The notes beneath the pieces are model-generated. The model searched no databases and had not been told where the DNA came from. It saw only the letters and a list, made by a program, of their open reading frames with translations. Positions 14,244 to 22,494 of a stretch of 64,000 bases of DNA are shown here, piece by piece (positions within the stretch are counted from its first letter, which is position 1; each line of letters begins with the position of its first letter). Origin of the DNA: a virus. The position numbers and the translations under genes were made by a program. Where the stretch lies: IMG/VR virus record IMGVR_UViG_3300022723_000184, positions 124,001-188,000 of that record. The stretch is one strand, 5' to 3'.

Positions 14244-15906
14244 GGCTAAGGCACCTCGTAGTCTGAACATCCATGTTCCCTGGGCCGAGGTCGCCGAGGC
14301 TCTGGAGTTGCCCCTGAAGAGCCAGACACTCCCCGCTACGACCAGATGCCCATTGTGCGGCGGACGCCGCTTACGTATCTATCAGGATAGCACAAGCGGG
14401 GGGTCATGGCACTACTGCGGTGATTGTAAATCCCGCGGTGACATGATAACACTGGCCGGTTCCGTGTGGAAAACGGACGTCTACGAGACGCTCGACAGGC
14501 TGAGAGATGCTGGCATCGATCTGCCCGATACGCAGTTAGGGTCGCCCCAGGTCGTCAGTTACGCCGATCGACAGAAGCGACAGGCCACGATCAGCGAACT
14601 TTGGAAGCTGGCGCAGCGTCAATTGTGTGCCGGCCGGATGGGGGGAGTCGCTGACCTGCAGCGGAAGTACTATCTTCGGTTCAAAGGCGACCGTGAGCGG
14701 GTGGAGGACGGGCCGGCCAAGCTATACGGGGCCCTGACCGTCAAGCAGGCGGAGCGGGCGTTGTACAGCCCGGGGTCGTTGAACAAGTACGGGCGGACGA
14801 AGAACGCGCACCTCGCCTTCAAGGGCCGCAACTGGGGCGATGTCCTGGTCATGCCGTTCTACGACATGCCCCAGCGGATCTGTGCCCTCAGCTTTATGGG
14901 GCGCCGCGGCAATCCGAAGACCGACCAGGTGTTTTACACGACGCACACCAGCGCGATCGAGGCGGGCCTCGGCGGGCTGCCCTCGATCGAACTGGCTCAT
15001 GACCCGGACACGGTGATTGCCGTAGACGACTGGCTGTTCTACTTGCGGGCCCAGATCCGCCACTTCCGCAGCTCGTACATCCCGATGCCCATGGTCGTAT
15101 GGCGGGACGAGGGCAAGATCAGGACCCAGCGGGCGTGGAACGCGGTCAGTGACAAGAACATCGTGTTCTGGGGGTTTAACTTGGACGCCCGGATGATCCG
15201 GCACGCGATGGAGACCGACGGCATGATCTCGCTGCTCGGGCCCAAGGAGTTTGTCGACGACCAATCGGTCGGCCACTTCCTGCGGGACCACCGGGGCACC
15301 GACCTGCCCCGCGACGTCATCCGGGCCGCGAGGCCGTGGCGCAAGGCTCTGGCCCACTGGCTCTCGTGCAATAGGCCGGAGCACGGCCACAATCTGTTCA
15401 AGGCCCTCGAAGAGCTGGGCGAGGACGTCAGCCACATCCTGAACCAGATCGGCAAGGGCCCGACGACGATCGCCCGACCGGTCATGCGGAGGTCGGCCGA
15501 GGTCGGCCCCTACACGATCTCCGAGCGAGGCGGGTGCTGGTACCACGACAGGTACAGGACCCGGCCCGAGCTGATCATGGATGCGGTTCTCAGGGTGACC
15601 CATGCGATCAACGACCTGCGGTCGGGTGACCTATGGTACCGCGGGTTCATCGAGTACCGCGGGCAGCGGATCTATTTTCTGGAGCCGGCCAAGACCATGG
15701 AGGGCCGGACCCTGTTCTGGATCCGGGACAAGGTCAGCGCCGCGGGTCTCGGGCTGCTGCGGTACAGCTCGATCTGGTCACGGGGTGGGAGGCACAATCT
15801 GTACCAGGTGGCCGTGACCTTCGACGAACCGCGGTTTGTGAATGAAGACCTGGCCTTGCACGTGCAGGAGATGCGTGAAGCCGGGCACCTGATCGATCCG
15901 ATCTAG
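14242..15906 (+). CDS. Primase-like zinc-finger protein (554 aa)
   Basis: The N-terminus has CPLCGGRRLRIYQDSTSGGSWHYCGDC (about residues 34-60), a DnaG-type CHC2-like zinc ribbon that normally recognises ssDNA template. Downstream, a TOPRIM-like segment is only weakly visible (VLVMPFYDMPQRICALSFMG and TVIAVDDWLFYL) and the usual acidic catalytic cluster is not clear. A complete TOPRIM primase is encoded at 43636, so this copy may be a diverged paralogue with a regulatory or virion role. ATG 14242 overlaps the divergent start in CATG; a GTG at 14236 is also possible. It ends where the terminase gene ends on the other strand. Confidence 0.6.
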   Translation: MAKAPRSLNIHVPWAEVAEALELPLKSQTLPATTRCPLCGGRRLRIYQDSTSGGSWHYCGDCKSRGDMITLAGSVWKTDVYETLDRLRDAGIDLPDTQLGSPQVVSYADRQKRQATISELWKLAQRQLCAGRMGGVADLQRKYYLRFKGDRERVEDGPAKLYGALTVKQAERALYSPGSLNKYGRTKNAHLAFKGRNWGDVLVMPFYDMPQRICALSFMGRRGNPKTDQVFYTTHTSAIEAGLGGLPSIELAHDPDTVIAVDDWLFYLRAQIRHFRSSYIPMPMVVWRDEGKIRTQRAWNAVSDKNIVFWGFNLDARMIRHAMETDGMISLLGPKEFVDDQSVGHFLRDHRGTDLPRDVIRAARPWRKALAHWLSCNRPEHGHNLFKALEELGEDVSHILNQIGKGPTTIARPVMRRSAEVGPYTISERGGCWYHDRYRTRPELIMDAVLRVTHAINDLRSGDLWYRGFIEYRGQRIYFLEPAKTMEGRTLFWIRDKVSAAGLGLLRYSSIWSRGGRHNLYQVAVTFDEPRFVNEDLALHVQEMREAGHLIDPI

Positions 15907-18860
15907 TCGAGATCCCAGTTCGGGTTCTCGGGATTCAACGCATCCATGATCGCACGGTCGATGCCGATGTTTTCGATCTCGGCAAGGTTCGGCCAGTTGC
16001 CAGTCGCCTGGTACAGTGTGATCAGGCCGAGGTTGGTGGCCTGGGCGAAGTCGTCGGACAGCGCAGGATCCCGGATGATCGTGTAGATGTCCTTACCCAG
16101 GCGGCTGTCGACCTTCTCCTCGACCAGGGCCAGGAACTCCCGGATGAGGCCGGGGTTCTCGGCGTCCTTGTAATCGTCTTGAAAGAACCGGAGCCAGCCG
16201 GTCTTGATCTGTTGGCAGGTGAGCTGCAGGGACCGGGGCTTGTCGACCAGGTAGTAGTCGCGGGGGTGGCGGTCCGTCCGGGGCTTGGGAACGATGATGC
16301 CGCCGACGGCCGCACGCTGCAGCTGGCAGGCGATGATCCGGTTGTAGGGGAAGCCGGCCTGATTGATGAACGTCTCCCGCAAGGAGCCGGCACCCGTGTA
16401 GTCGTGAGCCATCAGGTGACACTTGAACCGGGTGAGAAGGGCAATGGCCAGCCGGGCTTCCCGGGCATGGTCGTGGGGCGTCAGCGAACGCAGGGCGTAC
16501 AGGCAGTCCACCCGACCATCGGGCATCATGCCGAGGACCGAGTAGGTCGTGAAACTGATGCCCTGTTCGCCGCCGCCGCCCCAGTCCACGCCCAAACAGC
16601 GGAGGGTGTACTCGCCGATCTGTTTCTGGGCCTCTTCGACCTCGTTCTTCCACGGAAGGCACGCGGCCTTCATCAGGTCGGTGAGCGTCACGAGCTTCGA
16701 GCCGGTGTCGTAGCTCTCGCCGCAGACCTCGTTGTAGAACACATGGATCGGGGTGTTGCCCCGGCCCTCACGCTTGCCGAGAAGGACGTCCCACTTCTCG
16801 GCGTTGCCGTAGTGCATCGGCATGATGATCTGCGGCACGTGGTACCCGGCGAACGTCCAACGCTTTTCCGGGTGGGCATGAACCCAACGGCCGTGCAGCT
16901 TCGGGTGGATGGGCCTCCGGCACTTGGCGCAGATTACGGCCGGATTGTTGAAGGAGATGTCGTCACGCAACGGGCCGATCATCTTGTCGAGATCGTGGGT
17001 CATCGCCGGTACGTTATGGTAATTGCAGCGGTGACATTTGATGACCCATTCGGCCATCGAACTGTCTCGCCAAAGAGTTTCGATCGTGTTTTCGAGGGTC
17101 TTTGGAGTGCCCGCAAACGACTCGATGCCTCCGTACTTCGATCCGGACATCGTTTCCCGGATGATCGGGATGAAGTCTTTGTCGAGGTCCTGCACTTCGT
17201 CATAACAATTATGTGTCAGCACACCTTCAGCGAAGAAGCAGTGTTCTCGTTGCGTGTTGATGTCCCAAACCGGTTTGAGGTCAAGACGTTTTACGTGGAC
17301 TACGTGTACAAACGATGTCTCACTTTTCGACACTCTGGCCCGCAGACGGGATTCGATGCCGCAATCTGATGCTGCTTCGCTTCTATCGTTTTCCCGCACA
17401 TCGAACAGGCAATTTCGGGGCGAGGTTTCGCGAGCTTGTAAGACATCATCTTCGGGACGAACGCGGATACGTTTTCGGACAGTTTCCTGGAGTCCGCGGC
17501 CGGCAGGTAAACTAAGTGATAGAGCTTTCCTGTACGAGAGTTTATGGACGGGTGACGTTTGGCCGACAACAATTCTCGTCGCTGTAGGTCGGACGCGATG
17601 AGGTCCACTTCCCTTTCGGTGAACCCTTGCGTGTTGAAGTGGATAGTACTTCTTTGTCGTGCCCCGTCGTCCATGAGCTAGTAAGCGATTCCTCGCCAGT
17701 CGAGTCGTTCTAGCCAATCCTGACTGACGCGTTTCTTTCCTTCCGGACAGGTCAGCGCATACAGCGGAGCCAGCTCCACGGCGCTTACGGTGTTGAACAC
17801 GCAAGATACTTTGCCCCAGCCTTTGTTTTCTTTCACTCTTGGTGGTGTGGACACGTACTCGCCTAAGACTGCTGCCTTGTGTCGGCAGTACGCTTCTCGA
17901 GACCCGCCGTGGCGGAAGCATACCCGCGGGTTTGCTGTGTTGCTCGATTTTGACAGGCAAGCATCCCCGAGCAAACAGCCGAGTAGAAGTTGTTCTTGCT
18001 CGCAGGTCAACGGAGGCACCTTCTTCGGTTTTCTCCCCGGGCGAGAAAAGGGTCGACAAGCGGATCCATTCGCCCTCGGCGGTTTTGAACCGAGAGTCTT
18101 TTGTACACCTAAGGACCGAGCCATTGGAAAACCGGACTTCGTAGATCTGCTGGACGCCTTGGAAGATTTTTTCGGTAACGACATCGTCGACAACCTTTCC
18201 GTCGTTGTTGACGGCCGGCACGATGTCCCCAGTTCTGGCTTCGTCGATCCGGATACCGCCGCGGTTCCTGGTTTCGATTATTGTATCGCCTACGAAGCAG
18301 TTCTGGTCAGCGGAAATACCACGAGTACGTTCGGCGTCGAGGAACGCGAACGAGAAGATCATCTGGCTGTTGTTGCGGAAGGTACGTTGCAGCACAGAGC
18401 CAATCGTGTTCGTGCCGGTGAACACGTTGACCACGGGCGACTGCTCGATGAACGGTCGGATGTAGTTCTGGCTGAATCGCCGGATCATTTCAAACAAGGG
18501 CGTGACGTACAGCGTCGAGAAGTACGGCAGGCAGTTCGACTGCACGACGCCGCGACTTGCCAGGCTCGTCGACTTGGAGACTTGACGGCCTGTTTTGAGC
18601 AGCGACTTGCGGGCCATGCGAGTCCGGAAGAACGGCTCGAACGGGAAGTAGTTGTCGAGGCTGTACGGTTCGCCCTTGAGGTTGAGTAGCAGCGGGAGCA
18701 GGGGTTTCAAGGACGCCACCCTGCTTTTGCGCATGAGGTGGGCGGCCACCGTAAGTCGGCGGGTGTTGGCGTCCTCGAACCCCGATAGTTTTAGGCCGTC
18801 AAGGATCTTGGGCGAGACGTCGAGGCCCATTTCCTTGATGACGTCGGAGACAACTGACAT
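15903..18860 (-). CDS. terL: Terminase large subunit with an in-frame intein (985 aa precursor)
   Basis: The N-extein (187 residues) holds the ATPase motif RKSLLKTGRQVSKST (Walker A variant near 90-98). The C-extein begins CYDEVQDLDKD, the Walker B motif, and carries LRCLGVDWGGGGEQG, whose Asp starts the RNase H-like nuclease domain, then MAHDYTGAGSL. The spliced protein would be about 621 aa, normal for TerL, the motor that cuts and packages DNA. The intein (17208-18299) splits the ATPase active site just before Walker B. The ORF stays open through the intein. The start CAT shares CATG (18858-18861) with the divergent membrane-protein gene. Confidence 0.93.
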   Translation of the reverse strand: MSVVSDVIKEMGLDVSPKILDGLKLSGFEDANTRRLTVAAHLMRKSRVASLKPLLPLLLNLKGEPYSLDNYFPFEPFFRTRMARKSLLKTGRQVSKSTSLASRGVVQSNCLPYFSTLYVTPLFEMIRRFSQNYIRPFIEQSPVVNVFTGTNTIGSVLQRTFRNNSQMIFSFAFLDAERTRGISADQNCFVGDTIIETRNRGGIRIDEARTGDIVPAVNNDGKVVDDVVTEKIFQGVQQIYEVRFSNGSVLRCTKDSRFKTAEGEWIRLSTLFSPGEKTEEGASVDLRARTTSTRLFARGCLPVKIEQHSKPAGMLPPRRVSRSVLPTQGSSLRRVRVHTTKSERKQRLGQSILRVQHRKRRGAGSAVCADLSGRKETRQSGLARTTRLARNRLLAHGRRGTTKKYYPLQHARVHRKGSGPHRVRPTATRIVVGQTSPVHKLSYRKALSLSLPAGRGLQETVRKRIRVRPEDDVLQARETSPRNCLFDVRENDRSEAASDCGIESRLRARVSKSETSFVHVVHVKRLDLKPVWDINTQREHCFFAEGVLTHNCYDEVQDLDKDFIPIIRETMSGSKYGGIESFAGTPKTLENTIETLWRDSSMAEWVIKCHRCNYHNVPAMTHDLDKMIGPLRDDISFNNPAVICAKCRRPIHPKLHGRWVHAHPEKRWTFAGYHVPQIIMPMHYGNAEKWDVLLGKREGRGNTPIHVFYNEVCGESYDTGSKLVTLTDLMKAACLPWKNEVEEAQKQIGEYTLRCLGVDWGGGGEQGISFTTYSVLGMMPDGRVDCLYALRSLTPHDHAREARLAIALLTRFKCHLMAHDYTGAGSLRETFINQAGFPYNRIIACQLQRAAVGGIIVPKPRTDRHPRDYYLVDKPRSLQLTCQQIKTGWLRFFQDDYKDAENPGLIREFLALVEEKVDSRLGKDIYTIIRDPALSDDFAQATNLGLITLYQATGNWPNLAEIENIGIDRAIMDALNPENPNWDLD
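17208..18299 (-). other. Intein in terminase (364 aa)
   Basis: Splice junctions are visible: SADQN before Cys (18299) and GVLTHN before Cys (17207). The N-terminal blocks read CFVGDTIIETRNRGGIRIDEARTGDIV and VQQIYEVRFSNGSVLRCTKDSRFK. The C-terminal blocks read LKPVWDINTQREHCFFAEGVLTHN, with the penultimate His and final Asn needed for cyclisation. Base composition is less GC-rich than the exteins. The middle is translated out of frame relative to a homing endonuclease (see next entry), so the precursor carries an arginine/serine-rich nonsense linker instead of the enzyme. Confidence 0.92.
17300..18020 (-). pseudogene. LAGLIDADG homing endonuclease remnant in another frame of the intein
   Basis: In a frame different from the splicing ORF, minus-strand translation gives PPLTCEQEQLLLGCLLGDACL (first LAGLIDADG helix, about 18015-17960). 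A recognisable endonuclease body continues to RLDWRGIAY, then an in-frame TAG (17678-17680), then LMDDGARQRS, the second LAGLIDADG helix. IAY-W-LMDDG is the usual pattern, so TAG probably arose from TGG. Frameshifts near 18020 and again near 17300 return translation to the splicing frame. The enzyme is therefore broken while splicing is preserved. Confidence 0.85.
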
Positions 18861-19029
18861 GAAAGATCAGTCCTATCATCAAGCAGACCGGGACGAGGGC
18901 GTGGATTGGCTCGCCAACCTGCTCGAAGTCCTGTTCTCCAGCCTCTGGGCAGTCGTGGTCGTCGTTGCCACGGGCCTCTGGGGCCTGTTATGCTGGGCAC
19001 GTAAGATGTTGTCCAGCAAGAGCAAGTAG
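18859..19029 (+). CDS. Small single-pass membrane protein (56 aa)
   Basis: ATG 18859 follows CGGAGA by about 8 nt and shares CATG with the divergent terminase start. Residues about 23-47 (VLFSSLWAVVVVVATGLWGLLCW) form one membrane helix, followed by a basic tail (ARKMLSSKSK). Size and topology are holin-like, but no partner lysis gene is adjacent. It heads a run of three small proteins with membrane segments. Confidence 0.7.
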   Translation: MKDQSYHQADRDEGVDWLANLLEVLFSSLWAVVVVVATGLWGLLCWARKMLSSKSK

Positions 19030-19056
19030 GTTTCACTATAAGGTGCGGAGGCTAGG

Positions 19057-19305
19057 ATGGCTACACACTCTCGCAGTGCCCGTAACTTCCTGGAGCGGAA
19101 CGGGGTTTACTCAACCCGCCGTTCACCGGTCACGCCGCGGCTCGACACCACGAAAGCCGGGCTCCGGGTGAACACCATCCCGTTACAGCAACCGTCGTTG
19201 AACCCAGATCTTTTGCTGGATAACAACGGTGCCCCTCCGACAGATAGGGGGATCACGGACCCCTGGCCTCCGCCGCAGGAGGTGTCTGATGAGTCAGAGG
19301 AATAA
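19057..19305 (+). CDS. Small hypothetical protein (82 aa)
   Basis: RBS CGGAGG precedes the ATG. Basic N-terminal half, Pro/Asn-rich and probably disordered C-terminal half (NPDLLLDNNGAPPTDRGITDPWPPPQEV). No family recognised. It overlaps the next gene by 17 nt. Confidence 0.6.
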   Translation: MATHSRSARNFLERNGVYSTRRSPVTPRLDTTKAGLRVNTIPLQQPSLNPDLLLDNNGAPPTDRGITDPWPPPQEVSDESEE

Positions 19306-19477
19306 CGGAGCTGACGTCGTATTTCAGTTCTTCCTCTGGATTGTCGTGGGCGGCATGGTTTTTACCTACGTCTGCGACATCTGGTTGCACTGGGTGCCGA
19401 TCGGTCTAGCACTGCTTGTGTCCATGTGGACGGGGCAGTCGATGCAAAAGCAACGATCGGATACCCGAGACCCATAA
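19289..19477 (+). CDS. Small two-helix membrane protein (62 aa)
   Basis: The ATG at 19289 is preceded by CAGGAGG. Hydrophobic stretches VVFQFFLWIVVGGMVFTYVCDIW and WVPIGLALLVSMW form two likely membrane helices, and the tail is polar. Function unknown. Confidence 0.65.
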   Translation: MSQRNNGADVVFQFFLWIVVGGMVFTYVCDIWLHWVPIGLALLVSMWTGQSMQKQRSDTRDP

Positions 19478-19496
19478 CCGCACCAACCGAAACCTG

Positions 19497-19889
19497 ATGA
19501 CCGCAACCACCGCAACCTTGATAGCCGCTCTGGCCGTGTGGGAGATAGTCGAGATCTGGCACCACTCCCAGCTGTTCGCTGGGCGGCGTGCTTGGCTCGA
19601 AGCGCAGGACAACTGGCTGGCGGACCTATTGCTGTGTCCGTTTTGCCTGTCCGTATGGGTATCGCTCATCGTGCTCCTCACCGTGGGGACGAGCGTTCAC
19701 CTGGAGCAACACTGGCCCCGGTGGCTTTGCGACCTGGTACTTCTCCCGGTACTTGTCTTTGCAGTCGCACGCCTGGCCAACCTCTTCAACGACCTGACTC
19801 GAAAATACTGCAGGACCCCCAAGGACTGGACCCTGGGGGACGACAACGAGCATCAGGCGGAAGAAACCGAGCAAGGTGAAGAGCAGTAA
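19497..19889 (+). CDS. DUF1360-like membrane protein (130 aa)
   Basis: The ATG at 19497 is chosen over an upstream in-frame start that only adds a shadow. The pattern WEIVEIWHHSQLFAGRRAWLEAQDN..LLLCPFCLSVWVSLIVLL..VLVFAVARLANLFNDLTRKYCRTP matches the small phage/bacterial membrane family with a CPFCLSVW core (DUF1360-like). It has two to three membrane helices and an acidic C-terminus. Function unknown. Confidence 0.65.
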   Translation: MTATTATLIAALAVWEIVEIWHHSQLFAGRRAWLEAQDNWLADLLLCPFCLSVWVSLIVLLTVGTSVHLEQHWPRWLCDLVLLPVLVFAVARLANLFNDLTRKYCRTPKDWTLGDDNEHQAEETEQGEEQ

Positions 19890-20098
19890 TCTGACGACGC
19901 CCTCGTGGCGTAGAGCAACGCGGTAAGGGGCCAGGGTTTCCGGGCCCCCTCTCTGCAGGCGGGAAAAAGCGTAAGCGGGGCGAGGCTGGCCCACAGCCGT
20001 TTGAGTCCTGGAGTGGCCACACCACTGGTCCTGGCAAGCCTGCCGTCGGATTTTTCTTTTGGTCGCCTTCATGGGCCTCCGTGCCCGTGGGCCGATCT
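19890..20098 (+). other. Non-coding region with several hairpins
   Basis: No convincing ORF in this stretch. Visible structures are ACGCC/GGCGT (19898-19912) and GGGGCC/GGCCCC (19927-19948). A run ATTTTTCTTTT follows near 20050. It may hold a structured 3' UTR or small RNA ending near 20060. No tRNA arms of the right spacing were found. Confidence 0.45.
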
Positions 20099-20112
20099 AA
20101 AAAGTACTTTTT
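20099..20112. repeat. Palindrome AAAAAGTACTTTTT, copy 2
   Basis: Perfect palindrome ending 12 nt before the start codon at 20125, directly upstream of the AGAGGAG ribosome binding site. Confidence 0.88.
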
Positions 20113-20124
20113 GAGAGGAGCGTC

Positions 20125-20520
20125 ATGGCCGAAGACCAGATGCCCGAGGAACAAGAGAAACGGCTGCCGTTCGACGAGGAGATCGCGGCCAGGTTCAAGG
20201 ACACGATCCACCGCTGTCTGACCGACTTCCCGGAGCTGCGGTCGGTGATCGTGGCCTTCGACTGGGCGGGCAACCTGAACGATGCCCCGATCAAGGCGGG
20301 CGTCTGGCAGGGCGAGCGGGGAGGCGTCGACAGCGCGGCCGGCATCGTCGGCAGCATCCAGCAGACCATCAAGGTCATGGAGCAGCAGTTCCTGCGACTC
20401 CACAAGCTGGAGCAGGCGATGCGAGAAGAGCTGACCGTCATCGGTCAGGAGCTGGTCAGGAAGAAGGAAGAGCTGGCCAGGCTCAGCGAAGGAAGCAAGA
20501 ACCCCGATGCCGAAGCCTGA
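20125..20520 (+). CDS. Hypothetical helical protein (131 aa)
   Basis: RBS AGAGGAG. Acidic N-terminus, a central LRSVIVAFDWAGNLNDAP strand-turn, and a long C-terminal coiled coil (about residues 80-125). The final residues overlap the start of the RNase H-like gene at 20507. No family recognised. Confidence 0.7.
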   Translation: MAEDQMPEEQEKRLPFDEEIAARFKDTIHRCLTDFPELRSVIVAFDWAGNLNDAPIKAGVWQGERGGVDSAAGIVGSIQQTIKVMEQQFLRLHKLEQAMREELTVIGQELVRKKEELARLSEGSKNPDAEA

Positions 20521-21070
20521 GTTTTTTCAAGACGTCCTCGACCGGTTCAAGATCGATGAGTGGGACATGGTTCTGGTCGGGGACGGCAGCGGCTCCAAGT
20601 GGGGCTACCCCGTCGGCTGGGGCGTGACCGCCGTACTCAAGAAGCAGATGGATCGCCGGGTGTTTTACGGGGCTATGAACGATGGCACCGTGAACATCGC
20701 GGAGGTCATGGCCTACCTGCAACCACTGATGTGGTACATGGCGGAGGTCCGCAAACAGCGAAAACAGAAGGGCACCACTGCCCGCAAACACGTTGTCCAC
20801 ATCATCACGGACAGCGAGTACGCCCGGAAGGTGGGCGAAAAAGGTCACCTCGACTTCAACACCAACCAGCCCCTGTGGGCGGTGTTCGAGTTCGTCAAGC
20901 GTCAGGCCATCGAGCTGCACTGGCACTGGGCCGAACGCGAGGAGATCGCCCTCAACATCTACGCCGATGCCTTGAGCAAACGGGCACGGAAGCAGGTGAA
21001 AGAGAACGACCAGGTCCAGAGCCTGGCCGGAGACGGCTATTCGGCCGAGGAGTTCAATCCATGGGAGTAG
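20507..21070 (+). CDS. Second RNase H-like protein (187 aa)
   Basis: RNase H-fold pattern: MVLVGDGSGSKWGYPVGWGV, NIAEVMAYLQPL, VVHIITDSEYARKV and LNIYADALSKRARKQ supply Asp, Glu, Asp and Asp in the correct order. It is diverged from the copy at 10387 and has a different spacing between the first two acids, so substrate preference may differ. It is flanked by unknown genes rather than replication genes. Activity is inferred from the conserved acids. Confidence 0.75.
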   Translation: MPKPEFFQDVLDRFKIDEWDMVLVGDGSGSKWGYPVGWGVTAVLKKQMDRRVFYGAMNDGTVNIAEVMAYLQPLMWYMAEVRKQRKQKGTTARKHVVHIITDSEYARKVGEKGHLDFNTNQPLWAVFEFVKRQAIELHWHWAEREEIALNIYADALSKRARKQVKENDQVQSLAGDGYSAEEFNPWE

Positions 21071-21453
21071 AGGAGGCCACCGTCCTCTCCAACCACGAGA
21101 ACCGGCTGAGGCTGATCCTCGACAACTACAAGAACTGGTTCAAGGCAGAGCACGACACCGACGCGATGGTCGTGTTGATGTCCGACGTGTTCATGCGCCT
21201 TGACGCCCTGGATATCGGTGAGCAGGACATCATCGACCAGGCCGACGCCGAGTCGCTGGCCCTGTACGAAGCCCTCAACGCCTTCTACGGAAAGAAAGGT
21301 CAGTTCGCGGCCGCGATCGACAACGACCACGTCCAGCTCGACCTCAAGCAGTCGCAGGTCGGAGATGCGTGCTCTCAAAGAGAAGATGCCGGCCAAGCCG
21401 GTAAAGCCGATGCTTCCAAAGAAGCGTCGCAAGAAGAGGAAAAGGAGTTCTAA
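21061..21453 (+). CDS. Hypothetical protein (130 aa)
   Basis: ATG 21061 overlaps the preceding gene by 10 nt. The helical body (LRLILDNYKNWFKAEHDTDAMVVLMSDVFMRLDAL) is followed by a low-complexity charged tail (KADASKEASQEEEKEF). No known family. It is immediately upstream of csrA. Confidence 0.65.
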   Translation: MGVEEATVLSNHENRLRLILDNYKNWFKAEHDTDAMVVLMSDVFMRLDALDIGEQDIIDQADAESLALYEALNAFYGKKGQFAAAIDNDHVQLDLKQSQVGDACSQREDAGQAGKADASKEASQEEEKEF

Positions 21454-21455
21454 GC

Positions 21456-21674
21456 ATGGCAAACCCTAACCAAGGACATCTCGTTCTCAGTCGCCAGCGC
21501 GACGAGAAAATCATGATCGGAGATGACATCATCGTGCAGGTCGTGGACATCCGGGGCGACAAGGTTCGCATCGGGATCTCGGCGCCGCCCAACGTCTCGA
21601 TCGACCGCGAGGAGGTCTTCCTCGCGAAGAAGCGTGAGCAGGAGGCAAGGGCCGATGTCCGCAGCAACCACTGA
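21456..21674 (+). CDS. csrA: CsrA-like RNA-binding regulator (72 aa)
   Basis: LVLSRQRDEKIMIGDDIIVQVVDIRGDKVRIGISAPPNVSIDREEV is the complete CsrA fold: five beta strands and the conserved GDKVRIGI..P..V.I.RxEV. CsrA dimers bind GGA motifs in mRNA leaders and block or alter translation. An N-terminal extension (MANPNQGH) is short. Phage copies are known and may retune host metabolism or phage timing; that role is inferred. The RBS is GGAGTTCTAAGC weakly. It overlaps the next gene by 20 nt. Confidence 0.93.
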   Translation: MANPNQGHLVLSRQRDEKIMIGDDIIVQVVDIRGDKVRIGISAPPNVSIDREEVFLAKKREQEARADVRSNH

Positions 21675-22491
21675 GGTCAAGGACGGCGACCCCCGGGTCC
21701 GGGTCATCCGCGACTCGGGCCCGGAATCGCCACGAGATTGGGACAACCTTGGGACCATGGTCTGCTGGCACCGCAACTACAGTCTGGGCGACTTCGAGAA
21801 GACCGATAAGGGTCGTAGGGCGAAACCGAAGTATGAGACTTCGGCCTACATGTTCCTCGACATCCTGCGGGATGCCGAGGCGAGCCTGGAGGTGTTGCGT
21901 CCGGTCATCTTGCAGCTGATCAAGGACCCGGACAACCGCTGGCGATACAAGCAGTACTGGCTGGATGATGCTCGGGAGGACAAGCAGCAGGCTTGGCTCG
22001 ACTTCATCGACGACCGGATCACGTACGGCTACAACAGCAAAGAGCACCGAGCACTGGCCCAGGCCGCCTCGGAGGTGGCCTACATCCTGCCGCTGTACCT
22101 GTACGACCACAGCGGCATCACGATGAACACCAGCGGTTTTAACGACCGCTGGGACAGCGGGATGGTCGGGTACATCTTCCTCACACACAAGCGGTTCGAC
22201 GAGGAGACCAGCTGGAAGGACGAGACCCTTGAGGCCAAGAAGCAACACGCCGAACGGGTTCTCAAGGGCGAGGTCGAGACCTACGACCAGTATCTCCGCG
22301 GCGACATCTACGGGTTCGTCGCGGAGAAGGCATCGGTCTGCGAGTGTTGCAGTACCGTTGAATGGGAGGAGACCGATTCGTGCTGGGGCTTTTACGGCAC
22401 GGACGAAGACAACGGGATGAAGGACCACCTGAGCCCCGAGTATCATGAGGCTCTGAAGGCGGCTCTGGAGAACCCGGAGTACGGAAGGTAG
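21655..22491 (+). CDS. Hypothetical phage protein (278 aa)
   Basis: ATG 21655 lies inside csrA, so translation is coupled. The core DNLGTMVCWHRNYSLGD, the SEVAYILPLYLYDHSGITMNTSGF segment and GMVGYIFLTHKR form a pattern shared by phage proteins of unknown function. The middle has alternating helices, and the C-terminus includes CECCS near residue 230, a possible metal site. Position next to csrA may indicate shared regulation. Confidence 0.75.
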   Translation: MSAATTEVKDGDPRVRVIRDSGPESPRDWDNLGTMVCWHRNYSLGDFEKTDKGRRAKPKYETSAYMFLDILRDAEASLEVLRPVILQLIKDPDNRWRYKQYWLDDAREDKQQAWLDFIDDRITYGYNSKEHRALAQAASEVAYILPLYLYDHSGITMNTSGFNDRWDSGMVGYIFLTHKRFDEETSWKDETLEAKKQHAERVLKGEVETYDQYLRGDIYGFVAEKASVCECCSTVEWEETDSCWGFYGTDEDNGMKDHLSPEYHEALKAALENPEYGR

Positions 22492-22494
22492 CGG

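Noticed and set aside
17678-17680. TAG recoding as an explanation for the amber codon in the intein endonuclease
   Set aside because: Other genes of the window, such as the terminase and the primase-like gene, end in TAG, so reassignment would extend many proteins. A nonsense mutation is simpler.
19890-20098. tRNA gene in the hairpin-rich gap
   Set aside because: No cloverleaf spacing, no T-loop GTTCRA and no acceptor stem could be drawn. I found no tRNA anywhere in the window.
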